A stretch of 64,000 nucleotides of DNA, taken from NCBI GenBank assembly GCA_028279885.1, contig JANQMX010000054.1, positions 62,001 through 126,000 on the forward strand. The letters are read 5' to 3'. Under the pieces are notes generated by a model. It was given only the letters and a program-made list of their open reading frames with translations. It searched no databases and was not told the origin of the DNA. Numbering within the stretch: the stretch's first letter is position 1; each line of letters starts with the position of its first letter. This document shows positions 6,847 to 15,404 of the stretch, piece by piece. A program made the translations under genes and the position numbers. The stretch is from Rhodovibrionaceae bacterium. Lineage in GTDB: Bacteria; Pseudomonadota; Alphaproteobacteria; Kiloniellales; DSM-21159.

Positions 6847-7615
6847 TCCGAAAAAGGAGGCAATACGCCTCACTAAGCTGTGGCAGCAGTTCGGCCCCAA
6901 CACCTACCCGCTGGACCTCGACAACTTGGTCAGTGGCGCAATCCTGACGAGCGACTTCTCAGACCAGCTGGTAGTCGACCGGCGACGGTTCGACAGCTTC
7001 GAGGGATCGCTGGTCCGCATCAGAGGGACGCGGAAATGGACGATGCTGTTGAACACCCAGGTTTCAAATGCGCGGCGACGGCGCTTCACCTTTGCCCACG
7101 AGTTGGGTCATTTCATGTGCCACCGTGAACTGCGGGACAAGTTCGAAGATAGTGAAGAGTCCTTGAACGACTTCCGAGATGAGATCGAAACCGAGGCAAA
7201 CATATTTGCGTCCTGGCTACTGATGCCGGCCAATCTACTCCGTGGCGAGTTTCATGATTCTATCTGGGAGACGACGACCTTGCAGGCTATTGGCGATAGG
7301 TTTGAGTGCTCATTGCAGGCAAGCGCGCTTCGCTACGTTCAGCTGAGTTCAAGGCCGCTTGCCTTCGTCGTCTCGCGTGACGGCATGATCCTGTGGGCAA
7401 TCAAGAGCAGCAGCGCGCCTTACATGACCAGCTACCTATTCGGCCAAGAACTACCTGCTGGTTCTCATGCAATCACATGTTATCAGAACGGCGACGACGG
7501 TATTGAGCGTCAAGCCGTGGGGCCAGTTTGGAATTACACGCGCCAAGCGTTCGAAAGCCAGTACTTCGATCGTTCGGGGAAGGGTTATCAGTACACCTGT
7601 ATTGAGTTCCAATAA
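6827..7615 (+). CDS. ImmA/IrrE-family metallopeptidase (M78)
   Basis: 262 residues from ATG 6827 (MAKKTTNPKKEAIRL), which overlaps the XRE gene end; the longer ORF-track start is unlikely. The zinc-peptidase motif HELGH lies in RRRFTFAHELGHFMCHREL, followed ~40 residues later by the expected acidic stretch (DEIETEANIFASWLLMP) that gives the third ligand region. Family members cleave the partner XRE repressor upon a signal, as ImmA does in ICEBs1 and IrrE in Deinococcus. The ~100-residue C-terminal half (after ALRYVQLSSRPLAFVVSRDG) resembles the sensory domain of such fusions. Together with the palindrome upstream this makes a small derepression switch. Confidence 0.88.
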   Translation: MAKKTTNPKKEAIRLTKLWQQFGPNTYPLDLDNLVSGAILTSDFSDQLVVDRRRFDSFEGSLVRIRGTRKWTMLLNTQVSNARRRRFTFAHELGHFMCHRELRDKFEDSEESLNDFRDEIETEANIFASWLLMPANLLRGEFHDSIWETTTLQAIGDRFECSLQASALRYVQLSSRPLAFVVSRDGMILWAIKSSSAPYMTSYLFGQELPAGSHAITCYQNGDDGIERQAVGPVWNYTRQAFESQYFDRSGKGYQYTCIEFQ

Positions 7616-7774
7616 CCCGTATTCCGGCCTAACACGGGAAGCGGACGTTAGAGACTAGTGCCTCATCATGTAAAATGGGCTCATCCCGGTCGTTCGAGCG
7701 TCCATATGAAATGACCGGTTTGGATCAAACCACAACATGCTTGCGCGGTTTGCCAAAGCCCGCATTGCGACGCC

Positions 7775-7857
7775 TTCTCGACATTCGCTCGCGGCTTAGT
7801 GCCGGCGCCCGCCTGGCGATACATTCTCGACATTGGCTCACGGCCTAATGCTGGCGC
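7775..7857. repeat. Pair of imperfect 34-bp direct repeats
   Basis: TTCTCGACATTCGCTCGCGG... at 7775-7808 recurs as TTCTCGACATTGGCTCACGG... at 7824-7857, a 49-bp period with four differences. It lies in the 304-bp gap between the ImmA gene and DUF4139, at the right edge of the dnaE2-linked modules. The gap contains no other feature I can support. Confidence 0.6.
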
Positions 7858-7919
7858 GTTGCCACGCGGTACGACAAGCAAGCGGTGGGCGATCTGGCCT
7901 TGTGGGACCTAACGCGCTT

Positions 7920-9350
7920 CTAACGGTTCACCCGCACCCGGTAGTCGAGCTTGATCTCGCCGCCAGCGGGAACGGTGAGACGCCAGAGGGCGGTCCGGGA
8001 ATCCTTCTTCTCGTGCGGCACCGACTCGTCGAGCATCCGCCAGTCGCCGGCGAAGCGCCCGGTCAGCTCGACCGTCACGGCTTCGGTCTTGGCGTTGGTC
8101 ACCACCACTTCCTGCGTCGCCTCGTAGGAACCTTCCTTGGACAGCCGCTCGAAATTCACCTGGCGGGAGGTCGCGGTCACGTCGAAGGCTTCGCCCAAGG
8201 CCACCTCGAAGCTGCCGTCGGTCGGGCTGTGGGGGATGCGGTCTTCCCCGACGAAGAGGCTGGGGCCGTTCTTCTCGGGCTCGTAGGCACGCACCACGCC
8301 GGCGGGCAGCGGCTGCGCCTCGCCCTTCTCCGGCGTGTTGGTGAAGCGCAAGCGGATGGCGGCATGCGCGGGATTGCTCTTTTCGATGTTCTGGGCGGTG
8401 GCCAGGCCGTCGAACTCGTAGAGCCGCTCGACCGGCAGGCGCCGATCTTCGAACAGCACGAAGGCGCGCTGCTCCGCCGGGTCGATGTCGATCTCCAGCC
8501 CGGTGTCGTAGAGATAGCGGTCCGAGATCGCGACCGGCGCCGCACCGGCCTGGTCCATTGCCATGGGCGCCGCCTCGGCGGTGGCGCTGCGCAGCATCGG
8601 CGCGGGCAAAGGCTGCACCGGCGTCAGGCTGCGCACCTCGCCAGCCACGAGCCGGAGCTTGGCCTTGTTGAAGCTGGTGCCGGTTCCATTGGTCACGCTG
8701 ACGTAGGCCGAGAGTGTCGCGTGCTTGCCGTCGGCGTCGAGCTCGGCGACGTAGTCGGCCTTCCAGCCGAGGCCGTGGGTCAGATAGGCCAAGGTGACCG
8801 TCTGCCCGCCGGCCGCCTCGCCGTAGAGGCGCAAGGTCAGGCTCAGCTCCGCCTGCAGATCGGGCTCGCGCTGCTCCAGAACGATGCGCTCCGGGTCGTA
8901 GGGCAGCATGACGGTGCGCCCGCCGAGGTCGAGCACCAGCCCGCCCTCGATTGACAACAGGGTCGCCGGCTCGAGCTTTTCTTCGCCCAGGGCCGGATCG
9001 ACCGTCCTGAGCTGGACGCGCTGGCCGACCGCGTCGCGCAGCAGCCGTTGGGGCGTCAAGGTCGCCGGTGACTGACCCATGTCGATCAGCCGCACCGTGT
9101 CGTCGAGTCCCGTGAGCTGCAGACTTTCCGGCAGCATGCGTTGGCTGGTGCCCATCAAGGACAGGTGGTTCTCGCCCGGCTTCAGGGTCAGCCACCGGCT
9201 GTCGTGCACCAAGGCCAAGTCGCCCTGATAGAGCGTCAGGGTCAGGTCGCGCTGGGCCGAAACCGGCACCTCCTGCGCGTTGGCGGCAAGGCCGAGCGGC
9301 AGCAGGAACGTTGCGGCAAGGAAAGGAAGAACGGCCGGGCGGAATGTCAT
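7920..9350 (-). CDS. Exported DUF4139 domain protein
   Basis: 476 residues from ATG 9350, which has GAGG at a good distance; the ORF-track version begins at an upstream TTG. Residues ~1-25 are a Sec signal peptide (PAVLPFLAATFLLPLGLAANAQ). The rest matches DUF4139 proteins: an N-terminal beta region (LTLYQGDLALVHDSRWLTLKPG) and the characteristic LAYLTHGLGWKADYVAELDADGKHATLSAYVSVTNGTGTSFNKAKLRLVAG segment, ending in beta-rich domains. Function is not established for the family; an envelope location is indicated. It is a single gene between the accessory region and the recR cluster. Confidence 0.82.
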   Translation of the reverse strand: MTFRPAVLPFLAATFLLPLGLAANAQEVPVSAQRDLTLTLYQGDLALVHDSRWLTLKPGENHLSLMGTSQRMLPESLQLTGLDDTVRLIDMGQSPATLTPQRLLRDAVGQRVQLRTVDPALGEEKLEPATLLSIEGGLVLDLGGRTVMLPYDPERIVLEQREPDLQAELSLTLRLYGEAAGGQTVTLAYLTHGLGWKADYVAELDADGKHATLSAYVSVTNGTGTSFNKAKLRLVAGEVRSLTPVQPLPAPMLRSATAEAAPMAMDQAGAAPVAISDRYLYDTGLEIDIDPAEQRAFVLFEDRRLPVERLYEFDGLATAQNIEKSNPAHAAIRLRFTNTPEKGEAQPLPAGVVRAYEPEKNGPSLFVGEDRIPHSPTDGSFEVALGEAFDVTATSRQVNFERLSKEGSYEATQEVVVTNAKTEAVTVELTGRFAGDWRMLDESVPHEKKDSRTALWRLTVPAGGEIKLDYRVRVNR

Positions 9351-9467
9351 GCGGAACCTCGCGTCGCTCAAAAGAATGTCAGTCTGTCAGAGGACCTCTT
9401 GGGTCCCATCGCATTGGGGCGGCTCTGCGGCGCTGGAACGGCCTTGGCGGGACCATAAAATGGTTGT

Positions 9468-10061
9468 TTAAGCCGGTCGCCGCGCCTGCAATGCCGCATT
9501 CAAGGTGCCGTCGTCCAGATAATCCAACGCGCCGCCGACCGGAACCCCATGGGCCAGCCGCGACACCCGCACGCGCCCGGCGGGCAGGCGGTCCTGAATG
9601 TAGTGGGCGGTGGTCTGCCCTTCGACGGTGGCTCCCAGCGCCAGGATGACTTCCTCGACCTCCGGTGCGCTGGCCCGGCCGACCAGTCCGGTGATGTTGA
9701 GCTCCTCCGGGCTGCGGCCGTCGATGGCGGAGAGCGTGCCGCCGAGCACGTGGTAGAGGCCGCGAAAGGCGCCGCTGCGCTCCAGCGCCCAAAGCGCGCT
9801 GACGTCCTCGACGACGCAGATCACCCGCCGATCGCGCTCCTCGCTGCGACAGATGCGGCAGGGGTCGTGATCGTCCAGGTTGCCGCAAACGCTGCAGATC
9901 TTGATCGTCTGAGAGACGCGGGTCAGCGCGGCGGCCAGCGGCTGCAAGTGCTGCTCGCGACGCTGCAGCAGATGCAGTACGGCCCGCCGGGCGGAGCGGG
10001 GTCCGAGCCCGGGCAGGCGCGCGAACAGCGCTATCAGTTGATCGATCTCCGAAACGGCCAT
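9468..10061 (-). CDS. recR: Recombination mediator RecR
   Basis: 197 residues using ATG 10061 ([32 protein letters not shown]), the normal RecR length; the ORF track adds 51 non-homologous residues. It has an N-terminal HhH region, a C4 zinc finger ([16 protein letters not shown]), and a Toprim domain with [26 protein letters not shown] and the C-terminal [19 protein letters not shown]. RecR forms a clamp with RecO/RecF to load RecA at gaps. It ends the conserved 4.5S RNA-dnaX-ybaB-recR cluster, transcribed on the minus strand. Confidence 0.96.
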   Translation of the reverse strand: MAVSEIDQLIALFARLPGLGPRSARRAVLHLLQRREQHLQPLAAALTRVSQTIKICSVCGNLDDHDPCRICRSEERDRRVICVVEDVSALWALERSGAFRGLYHVLGGTLSAIDGRSPEELNITGLVGRASAPEVEEVILALGATVEGQTTAHYIQDRLPAGRVRVSRLAHGVPVGGALDYLDDGTLNAALQARRPA

Positions 10062-10116
10062 GCGCCGGCTTGGCTCGCTCTTCTCGATGCTGCAACGAAG
10101 CTGAGGTGTGCGGCGC

Positions 10117-10440
10117 TCAGAAGGGCAGCTTGAGGCCGGCCGGCAGGTTGAGGCCCCCGGCGACCTTCTGCATCTCTTCTTGCGTGCAGGCCTCGACCTT
10201 GGCTTTGGCGTCACCCGCCGCGGCGACGATCAGGTCCTCCAGGACCTCGATGTCGTTCGGGTCCGCCAGGGCCGGATCGATCTTGACCCGGCGCATCTCG
10301 CCCTTGCCGTTCATGATCACCTTGACCATGCCGCCGCCGGCGACGCCTTCGAGCTCCTGCTCGGCGAGCCGCTCCTGCAGCTCAGCCATCTTGCTTTGCA
10401 TTTCCTGCGCTTGCTTCAGCATCTGGCCAAGATTCTTCAT
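10117..10440 (-). CDS. YbaB/EbfC nucleoid-associated protein
   Basis: 107 residues from ATG 10440 ([32 protein letters not shown]), exactly where family members begin; the longer ORF runs into dnaX. A long N-terminal helix is followed by the beta-sheet [24 protein letters not shown] and the helix [16 protein letters not shown], the tweezer-like DNA-binding dimer fold. One base separates its start from the dnaX stop, so it is translated from the dnaX mRNA. This is the standard alphaproteobacterial position. Confidence 0.95.
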   Translation of the reverse strand: MKNLGQMLKQAQEMQSKMAELQERLAEQELEGVAGGGMVKVIMNGKGEMRRVKIDPALADPNDIEVLEDLIVAAAGDAKAKVEACTQEEMQKVAGGLNLPAGLKLPF

Positions 10441-10441
10441 A

Positions 10442-12295
10442 CTAGCCTCGTTCTCCCCTGCTGGCGGCCTCACCGCCCGATTGTATCTCGTCGTCCGTAG
10501 TGTCGAAATCACCGTCGATACGGGTGATCTCACCTTCCGGGAAGGTCTCCAGCGCCGCCTTTACCAGCGGATGCTGCAGCGCCCGCGCCTTCCGGGCCGC
10601 CTCCTCCGCCGCCAACTCCTCCCCGAGGTTACGATGCTCGGTGGCATGAGGGTCGATCGCCACGTTCCAGGTTTCCCCGGTCCACTCCTTGAGCAACCGC
10701 TTGAGACGGTTCGGCAGATCGCTGGGCGCCCGCTCACGCAAGCGAAGCTCGAGCCGGCCGGGCGCAAAGCGCACCAGGTCGACATCGAAGGTCAAGTGAT
10801 CGGCCAGGCGCACCTCGCGACGCGCGCGGCAGAGCGCCACCAGGGCACGGAAGTCTTCGGGCGGCGGGCTCGGCCCGACCGGCCCCGGCTCAATCGGTTG
10901 GACGTCCTCGGCCGGTTGCATCTCCTCGGTCGGTTGGACGCCCTCAGCCGGCTGGCTTTCGGGCTCGGGCGCCTCGCTCGGCCAGTCCGCCGGGGGTTTC
11001 GGCTCTTCATGCAAGCGTGCCGAAGGCTGCGCGGTCTCCGGCTTCGGGCCGTCGCCCGGCCGCGTCCCGCCGTTCTTGCCGGACGCATCGGAGGGTGCAG
11101 ACTTCTCCGACGTCAGGCGCCGGACCAGCTCGGCCGGGTCCGGCAGATCGCTGGCGAAGGCCAGACGAATCAGCGCCATCTCCGCCGCCGGCAAGGGCCG
11201 GTCGCTGTACTGAACTTCGCCCGCGCCCTTGACCAGCATCTGCCAGCAGCGGCCAAGTTGCGGCATCGAGAGTGTCTCGGCCAGAGCATCGAGGCGCGCC
11301 GACTCACCGGCTGCATCCTCCGCAGCGGCGCCCAGCAGCTTGCGGCGAGTCAATTGATGGGTGGTTTCCATCAAGTCCTGCAGCACCACGAAGGGCTCCG
11401 CGCCGTGGGCATAGAGCTGGCCGAGGCACTCGAGCGCTTCGGCGATGCGGCCTTCGACGAGAAACTCGAAGAGATCGAGAATGCGTGCCCGGTCGGCCAG
11501 GCCGAGCATGGTCTCCACCACCTGGGTGGTGACCTTGTCGCCGGAGAGAGCGATGGCCTGGTCGAGCAGCGAAAGCCCGTCGCGCACGGACCCATCGGCG
11601 GCCCGGGCGATCAGCGCCAGCGCCTCGGTCTCCGCCTCCACCGACTCCTTCTCGCAGATCGCCGCGAAGTGCGCCTGCAGGCGCGCCTTCTCCACCCGGC
11701 GCAGATCGAAGCGTTGGCAGCGCGAGAGCACGGTGATCGGCACCTTGCGGATTTCCGTGGTGGCGAAGATGAAGACGACGTGCTCGGGCGGCTCCTCCAA
11801 GGTCTTCAACAGCGCGTTGAAGGCGTTCTTGGAGAGCATATGCACTTCGTCGATGATGTAGACCTTGTAGCGGGCCTCGACGGGGCGGTAGCGCACGCCC
11901 TCGATGATCTCGCGCACATCGTCCACGCCGGTGCGGCTGGCGGCGTCCATCTCGACCACGTCCGGATGGCGGTCCTCGGCGATGGCCCGGCAGATCGGGC
12001 AGTCGTCCGTCGCCGCGACGCTGGGCTCGCCCTTGCCGTCGGGGCCGCTGTAGTTGATGGCCTTGGCGATGATGCGGGCCGTCGTGGTCTTACCCACGCC
12101 GCGCACGCCGGAAAGGATGATGGCGTGCGGCAGGCGGCCCCGCTCCAGCGCGTTGGTCAGCGTGCGCACCAGCGGCTCCTGGCCGATCAGGTCGCCGAAG
12201 TGCTGCGGCCGGTATTTGCGCGCCAGGACGCGATAGACCTCCCCGGACGGCGCCGGGTTTTCAGTCTCTTGGGTCGGTGCGGCGCTGTCGTTCAT
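10442..12295 (-). CDS. dnaX: DNA polymerase III subunit gamma/tau
   Basis: 617 residues. AAA+ clamp-loader domain with Walker A GVRGVGKTTTAR, a shortened zinc region (CPIC), Walker B DEVHML, sensor and arginine finger in VLSRCQRFDLRRV, and the helical lid. Residues ~390-490 are a Pro/Glu/Gln-rich linker with near-repeats (EGVQPTEEMQPAEDVQPIEPG). The C-terminal ~130 residues are the tau domain that binds the polymerase alpha subunit. It is preceded by the SRP RNA and followed by ybaB and recR. I did not find a convincing programmed-frameshift site by eye. Confidence 0.96.
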   Translation of the reverse strand: MNDSAAPTQETENPAPSGEVYRVLARKYRPQHFGDLIGQEPLVRTLTNALERGRLPHAIILSGVRGVGKTTTARIIAKAINYSGPDGKGEPSVAATDDCPICRAIAEDRHPDVVEMDAASRTGVDDVREIIEGVRYRPVEARYKVYIIDEVHMLSKNAFNALLKTLEEPPEHVVFIFATTEIRKVPITVLSRCQRFDLRRVEKARLQAHFAAICEKESVEAETEALALIARAADGSVRDGLSLLDQAIALSGDKVTTQVVETMLGLADRARILDLFEFLVEGRIAEALECLGQLYAHGAEPFVVLQDLMETTHQLTRRKLLGAAAEDAAGESARLDALAETLSMPQLGRCWQMLVKGAGEVQYSDRPLPAAEMALIRLAFASDLPDPAELVRRLTSEKSAPSDASGKNGGTRPGDGPKPETAQPSARLHEEPKPPADWPSEAPEPESQPAEGVQPTEEMQPAEDVQPIEPGPVGPSPPPEDFRALVALCRARREVRLADHLTFDVDLVRFAPGRLELRLRERAPSDLPNRLKRLLKEWTGETWNVAIDPHATEHRNLGEELAAEEAARKARALQHPLVKAALETFPEGEITRIDGDFDTTDDEIQSGGEAASRGERG

Positions 12296-12353
12296 CCCGA
12301 AAGCGGGCTTCGCTATGACGCAGGGGCCGAGCCTCTGCGGACGGCGTTGGAGG

Positions 12354-12452
12354 TGGAAGGCTGGTCAAGCGACCCGAGCGAAACTCGTTACGGCTGCTTC
12401 CTTCCGGACCTGACCGGGTTGGCGAGCGGCTCGTCCGCGACCAACCTTCCAG
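12354..12452 (-). ncRNA. ffs: Small (4.5S-type) signal recognition particle RNA
   Basis: On the minus strand the universally conserved SRP RNA core is present: GGTCAGGTCCGGAAGGAAGCAGC, spelled here in two parts as GGTCAGGTCC and GGAAGGAAGCAGC. The terminal arms pair almost fully (GGAAGGCTGGT with ACCAACCTTCC in plus-strand spelling), giving a ~97-nt hairpin of standard size. It lies ~60 bp upstream of dnaX on the same strand, as in many alphaproteobacteria. The RNA binds Ffh and directs ribosomes to the membrane. Confidence 0.95.
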
Positions 12453-12526
12453 TGATCGAATATCATGGCCCCCGGACCAAAAGGCAAGGCTTGAGGCGAG
12501 AGCCGAAGCCCTCGCCTGCCGGGTGC

Positions 12527-13519
12527 CTAGTAAACCGCCATAGGCGAGCCGGGGGAACCGGTCGCCCCCTTGATGGGGACCGGGTTGTAGATATAGGCGA
12601 AGGTGCTCACACCGGCCTCCGCCAATCGCTCGGTCGCCAGGTTCTCATGGATGAAGATGCCGTTCTTGGTCAGCAGGATCTGATGCGCCGGAAAGGCCAG
12701 GCTGCTGTCCGGGTTCGGCACCACTTCGACAGGCCAGGTGTCGGCCCCAACCAAGGCGACCTGCTTATCCGCCAGCCATTCGGCCGCAGCCACGCCGATA
12801 CCGGGCGCACCGCTGTTGAAACGATCATTGTCCTGCATCCACAGGCTGCCCCAGCCGGTGTAGAAGAGCACCACGTCGCCCGCGGTAATGTCGTCACCGC
12901 TTTTGCCTTGCGCCGCCAAGGCCGCCTCGATGTCGGCCACGGAGATCTCCTGCCCGGCATCCATCATGCCGCCCCTCAGCGCGACCATGTCGATCAAGTG
13001 GCCGGTGGTGAAGAAGGGCTTCACGTGCTCGATGCCAAGCTTTTGCAGCCCGTACGCACCGGCCATCTCGGCCCCGGTGATGCCGTTGTAGTAGATGCTC
13101 TGGGACTCGTCCGCGTCGCCTTTGACGCGCACACCGATATGACCCAGGCCGTCGAACTGGGTGCCCACTTGGCCGATGTCCGTCGCCAGGAATTCATCGT
13201 TCCAGATGATCCGATTGGCACCGAAGGTGCCGCCCGTCGGGTTCCCGCCGATTCGGAGGGAGAATCCGCGCGCACCGAACAACGGCATGCCGACCTCATA
13301 GTCACGGCCGAGCTCGATCACCGAGCCGCTCTGGATGAGCTGCGTGGCAGCCAGGATCTTCTCAGGCGTGATCAGGTTGCTGGCACCGGCCTGGTCGTCG
13401 GCGCCATGGACCGAAGGCCACCAGGGTGCGCCGATCGGCGTGTCGTCCGCCTGAACGAGCGGCGCCGCCGCCAATCCCAACATGACGGGCGCGATGAACA
13501 AGAGCTTCTGGGGCATCAT
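12527..13519 (-). CDS. Exported cyclase-family protein (kynurenine-formamidase-like fold)
   Basis: 330 residues from ATG 13519, which has a GAGGAGG ribosome site; the ORF track begins 6 bp earlier at TTG. A signal peptide (KLLFIAPVMLGLAAAPLVQA) precedes the mature protein. The metal-site motif reads QVGTQFDGLGHIG, the variant of the cyclase motif HxGTHxDxPxH in which both early His are Gln, known from a large subfamily. Other family marks are DITAGDVVLFYTGWGSLW and ALVGADTWPVEVVP. Family members hydrolyse cyclic amides or esters, or N-formyl groups; the substrate here is unknown. Confidence 0.85.
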   Translation of the reverse strand: MMPQKLLFIAPVMLGLAAAPLVQADDTPIGAPWWPSVHGADDQAGASNLITPEKILAATQLIQSGSVIELGRDYEVGMPLFGARGFSLRIGGNPTGGTFGANRIIWNDEFLATDIGQVGTQFDGLGHIGVRVKGDADESQSIYYNGITGAEMAGAYGLQKLGIEHVKPFFTTGHLIDMVALRGGMMDAGQEISVADIEAALAAQGKSGDDITAGDVVLFYTGWGSLWMQDNDRFNSGAPGIGVAAAEWLADKQVALVGADTWPVEVVPNPDSSLAFPAHQILLTKNGIFIHENLATERLAEAGVSTFAYIYNPVPIKGATGSPGSPMAVY

Positions 13520-13642
13520 GGGCAAACAGCCTCCTCTGTGTTGTGACCGAACGTCATTCTTATGTCGTAGGATACTAAGTCTAGCGGATGCGGGCGCCAG
13601 GCAACAATCGCGAGACCATCGAAAGTGCCGTTCCGCGTTGGC

Positions 13643-14311
13643 TTAGCCCGAACGCTCTTCGATGACCTGACGCAAGTGCAGCTCCACCATGGCCCCGTCG
13701 GGCAGCATCACGATCGCGGCCAAGAGTGCCCCCGCTCCGTCGTACCAGAGAGCCCCCTCGATGGACCCATTGATCCGGTAGCCCAAGGCGTGGCGCGGCT
13801 CTCCCTCCACCATCAGCTCCCGCTGTCCTATCGCGAAGCTTTCGATGATCTTGAGCCCGGCATCGCGCGGGTCGAGCAGCTCCCGCACGTGAGGCGACTC
13901 CGGATGCCAAAACGTATGGAGGATGGAGTATCCGGCCACGCTGAAGGCGTTGCCGTTGCGATGGCCGCGCAGGGCTTCGTGTTGCCACTCGGCGCGCACC
14001 TGCCAGGTCTCCGCCCCATAGCGCGTATCGCTGATCAAGCCACGCAGCCAGCCGTCGACCCAGCGCTCCTCGACATATTGCTGGTAGGGCCGCGCGAGCT
14101 GCCAGGTGCTGTCGCTCCTGACGAGCAGCACGTTGCCGGCGCGGCGAAAGCCGATTCTGTGCTCCCCAACCGGCTTGTCGGCCGAGAGGGCCGAGAAAAG
14201 CCATTCTCCATCCTTGGGAAAGTGCCGGAAGGCAGCGCCGGCCGGACTGGCGGCAAGGCATGCCGCCGCAGCGAGGGTCAGGCTTTGACGCCGGGTCAGG
14301 ACGAAAACCAT
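13643..14311 (-). CDS. Exported DUF6134-like protein
   Basis: 222 residues from ATG 14311 (MVFVLTRRQSLTLAAAACLAASPAGAA, a signal peptide with a Tat-like RR). The mature part is a beta-rich domain (WLFSALSADKPVGEHRIGFRRAG, then AYSI-like SVAGYSILHTFWHPES) matching the DUF6134 family of uncharacterised periplasmic proteins. It is divergent from nudC with a 142-bp gap that probably holds both promoters. No enzymatic motif is apparent. Confidence 0.72.
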   Translation of the reverse strand: MVFVLTRRQSLTLAAAACLAASPAGAAFRHFPKDGEWLFSALSADKPVGEHRIGFRRAGNVLLVRSDSTWQLARPYQQYVEERWVDGWLRGLISDTRYGAETWQVRAEWQHEALRGHRNGNAFSVAGYSILHTFWHPESPHVRELLDPRDAGLKIIESFAIGQRELMVEGEPRHALGYRINGSIEGALWYDGAGALLAAIVMLPDGAMVELHLRQVIEERSG

Positions 14312-14453
14312 GCGGAAAGCTTGCACAGGGGGCGCCACTGGGCGCAATCACTTATTCGCAAGGGCCTGTCGCTTGCCTCCTCGGGGGCCGCTAAGGTCCC
14401 CCCGTCCTGCAGTGCGCTTGCCGCGACTCTGCATTGTTTGCGATCTCTGTGCG

Positions 14454-15404
14454 ATGGAAATGCAACGCCTAAGGCGCAGCAACTTCTACAGCGAATGCCC
14501 CCTCGACCGCGCGGATTACCGCCGGCAAGACGAGGCTTGGTTGGCCGGGCGCCTGAAGGCCGAAGGCACGCGCTTCGTCGCCCTCTGGCAAAACCGCAAC
14601 CTGGTCGACAGGCTGGAGGGCGATCCGCCGCGCAGTGCCGTGTTCCTGGACCGCGATCACTATGAGGCCTTGGCCGACCTGCTGGACGACGGCGCCATCT
14701 TCCTTGGCGAAGACGCACAGAAACACAGCTATTTCGCCATCGACCTGGCCAAACTGGAGCTACCCGACCACCATCCGGTGCTCGCCGGGCTCGGCCACTT
14801 CGCCGATCTGAGGCTCTTCGGACCGATGCTGCCGCAGGGCGAGGGCGCGCTGCTCGCCTATGCCCGCGGCATGATCTATTGGCACCGCCGCCACCGCTTC
14901 TGCGGCCTCTGCGGCGCACCAACCCGCTCCGAGCGTGGCGGCCACCTGCGTCGCTGCACCAACCCGGCCTGCGGGGCCTCGCACTTCCCGCGCACGGACC
15001 CAGCGGTCATCATGGTGGTGCACGACGGCGGCGACCGCTGCGTCCTTGGGCGGCAGGCGAGCTGGCCAAGCGGGATGCACTCGACCTTGGCCGGCTTCGT
15101 TGAGCCCGGCGAGAGCCTCGAGGAGGCTGTTGCGAGAGAGGTGGAGGAGGAGGTCGGCCTCAAGGTCAGAGACGTGACCTATCATTCCTCGCAGCCCTGG
15201 CCCTTTCCCTCTTCGCTGATGATCGGCTTCTGGGCACGCGCCGAGGGCGGTGCTTTGCGGGTCGACGAAACCGAGATCGAGCGCGCGGCCTGGTACAGCC
15301 GGGCGGAGCTGATCGCCTCTCCGGAGGATGAGAGCTTTCGGCTGCCGCGGCGCGACTCGATCGCCCGCCGCCTGATCGAGGACTGGCTGTCGGAAATCAG
15401 CTAG
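14454..15404 (+). CDS. nudC: NAD(+) diphosphatase / NAD-decapping Nudix hydrolase
   Basis: 316 residues from ATG 14454 (a second ATG lies two codons later); the ORF track start is too early. There is an N-terminal Nudix-like domain, then a four-Cys zinc ribbon (CGLCGAPTRSERGGHLRRC and NPAC), then the catalytic Nudix box GFVEPGESLEEAVAREVEEEVGL with all REUXEEXGU residues. The combination of zinc ribbon plus box is specific to NudC, which hydrolyses NADH/NAD+ and removes NAD caps from RNA. Its stop overlaps the convergent pheA stop by 4 bp, so the two genes share a terminator region or lack one. Confidence 0.95.
   Translation: MEMQRLRRSNFYSECPLDRADYRRQDEAWLAGRLKAEGTRFVALWQNRNLVDRLEGDPPRSAVFLDRDHYEALADLLDDGAIFLGEDAQKHSYFAIDLAKLELPDHHPVLAGLGHFADLRLFGPMLPQGEGALLAYARGMIYWHRRHRFCGLCGAPTRSERGGHLRRCTNPACGASHFPRTDPAVIMVVHDGGDRCVLGRQASWPSGMHSTLAGFVEPGESLEEAVAREVEEEVGLKVRDVTYHSSQPWPFPSSLMIGFWARAEGGALRVDETEIERAAWYSRAELIASPEDESFRLPRRDSIARRLIEDWLSEIS

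Noticed and set aside
6517-7615. Interpreting XRE + ImmA as a classical toxin-antitoxin pair
   Set aside because: The second protein has an intact HELGH peptidase site of the ImmA/IrrE type, and the order and overlap match repressor-cleaving switches; no toxin domain is present.
7681-7881. 66-aa minus-strand ORF downstream of the ImmA gene
   Set aside because: It overlaps the direct repeats, has no ribosome site and no recognisable domain.
10070-13546. 1158-aa plus-strand ORF antisense to dnaX and the cyclase gene
   Set aside because: It is a high-GC shadow frame: it crosses the SRP RNA and two clear minus-strand genes, and its translation is Arg/Gly/His/Leu-rich low-complexity without domains.
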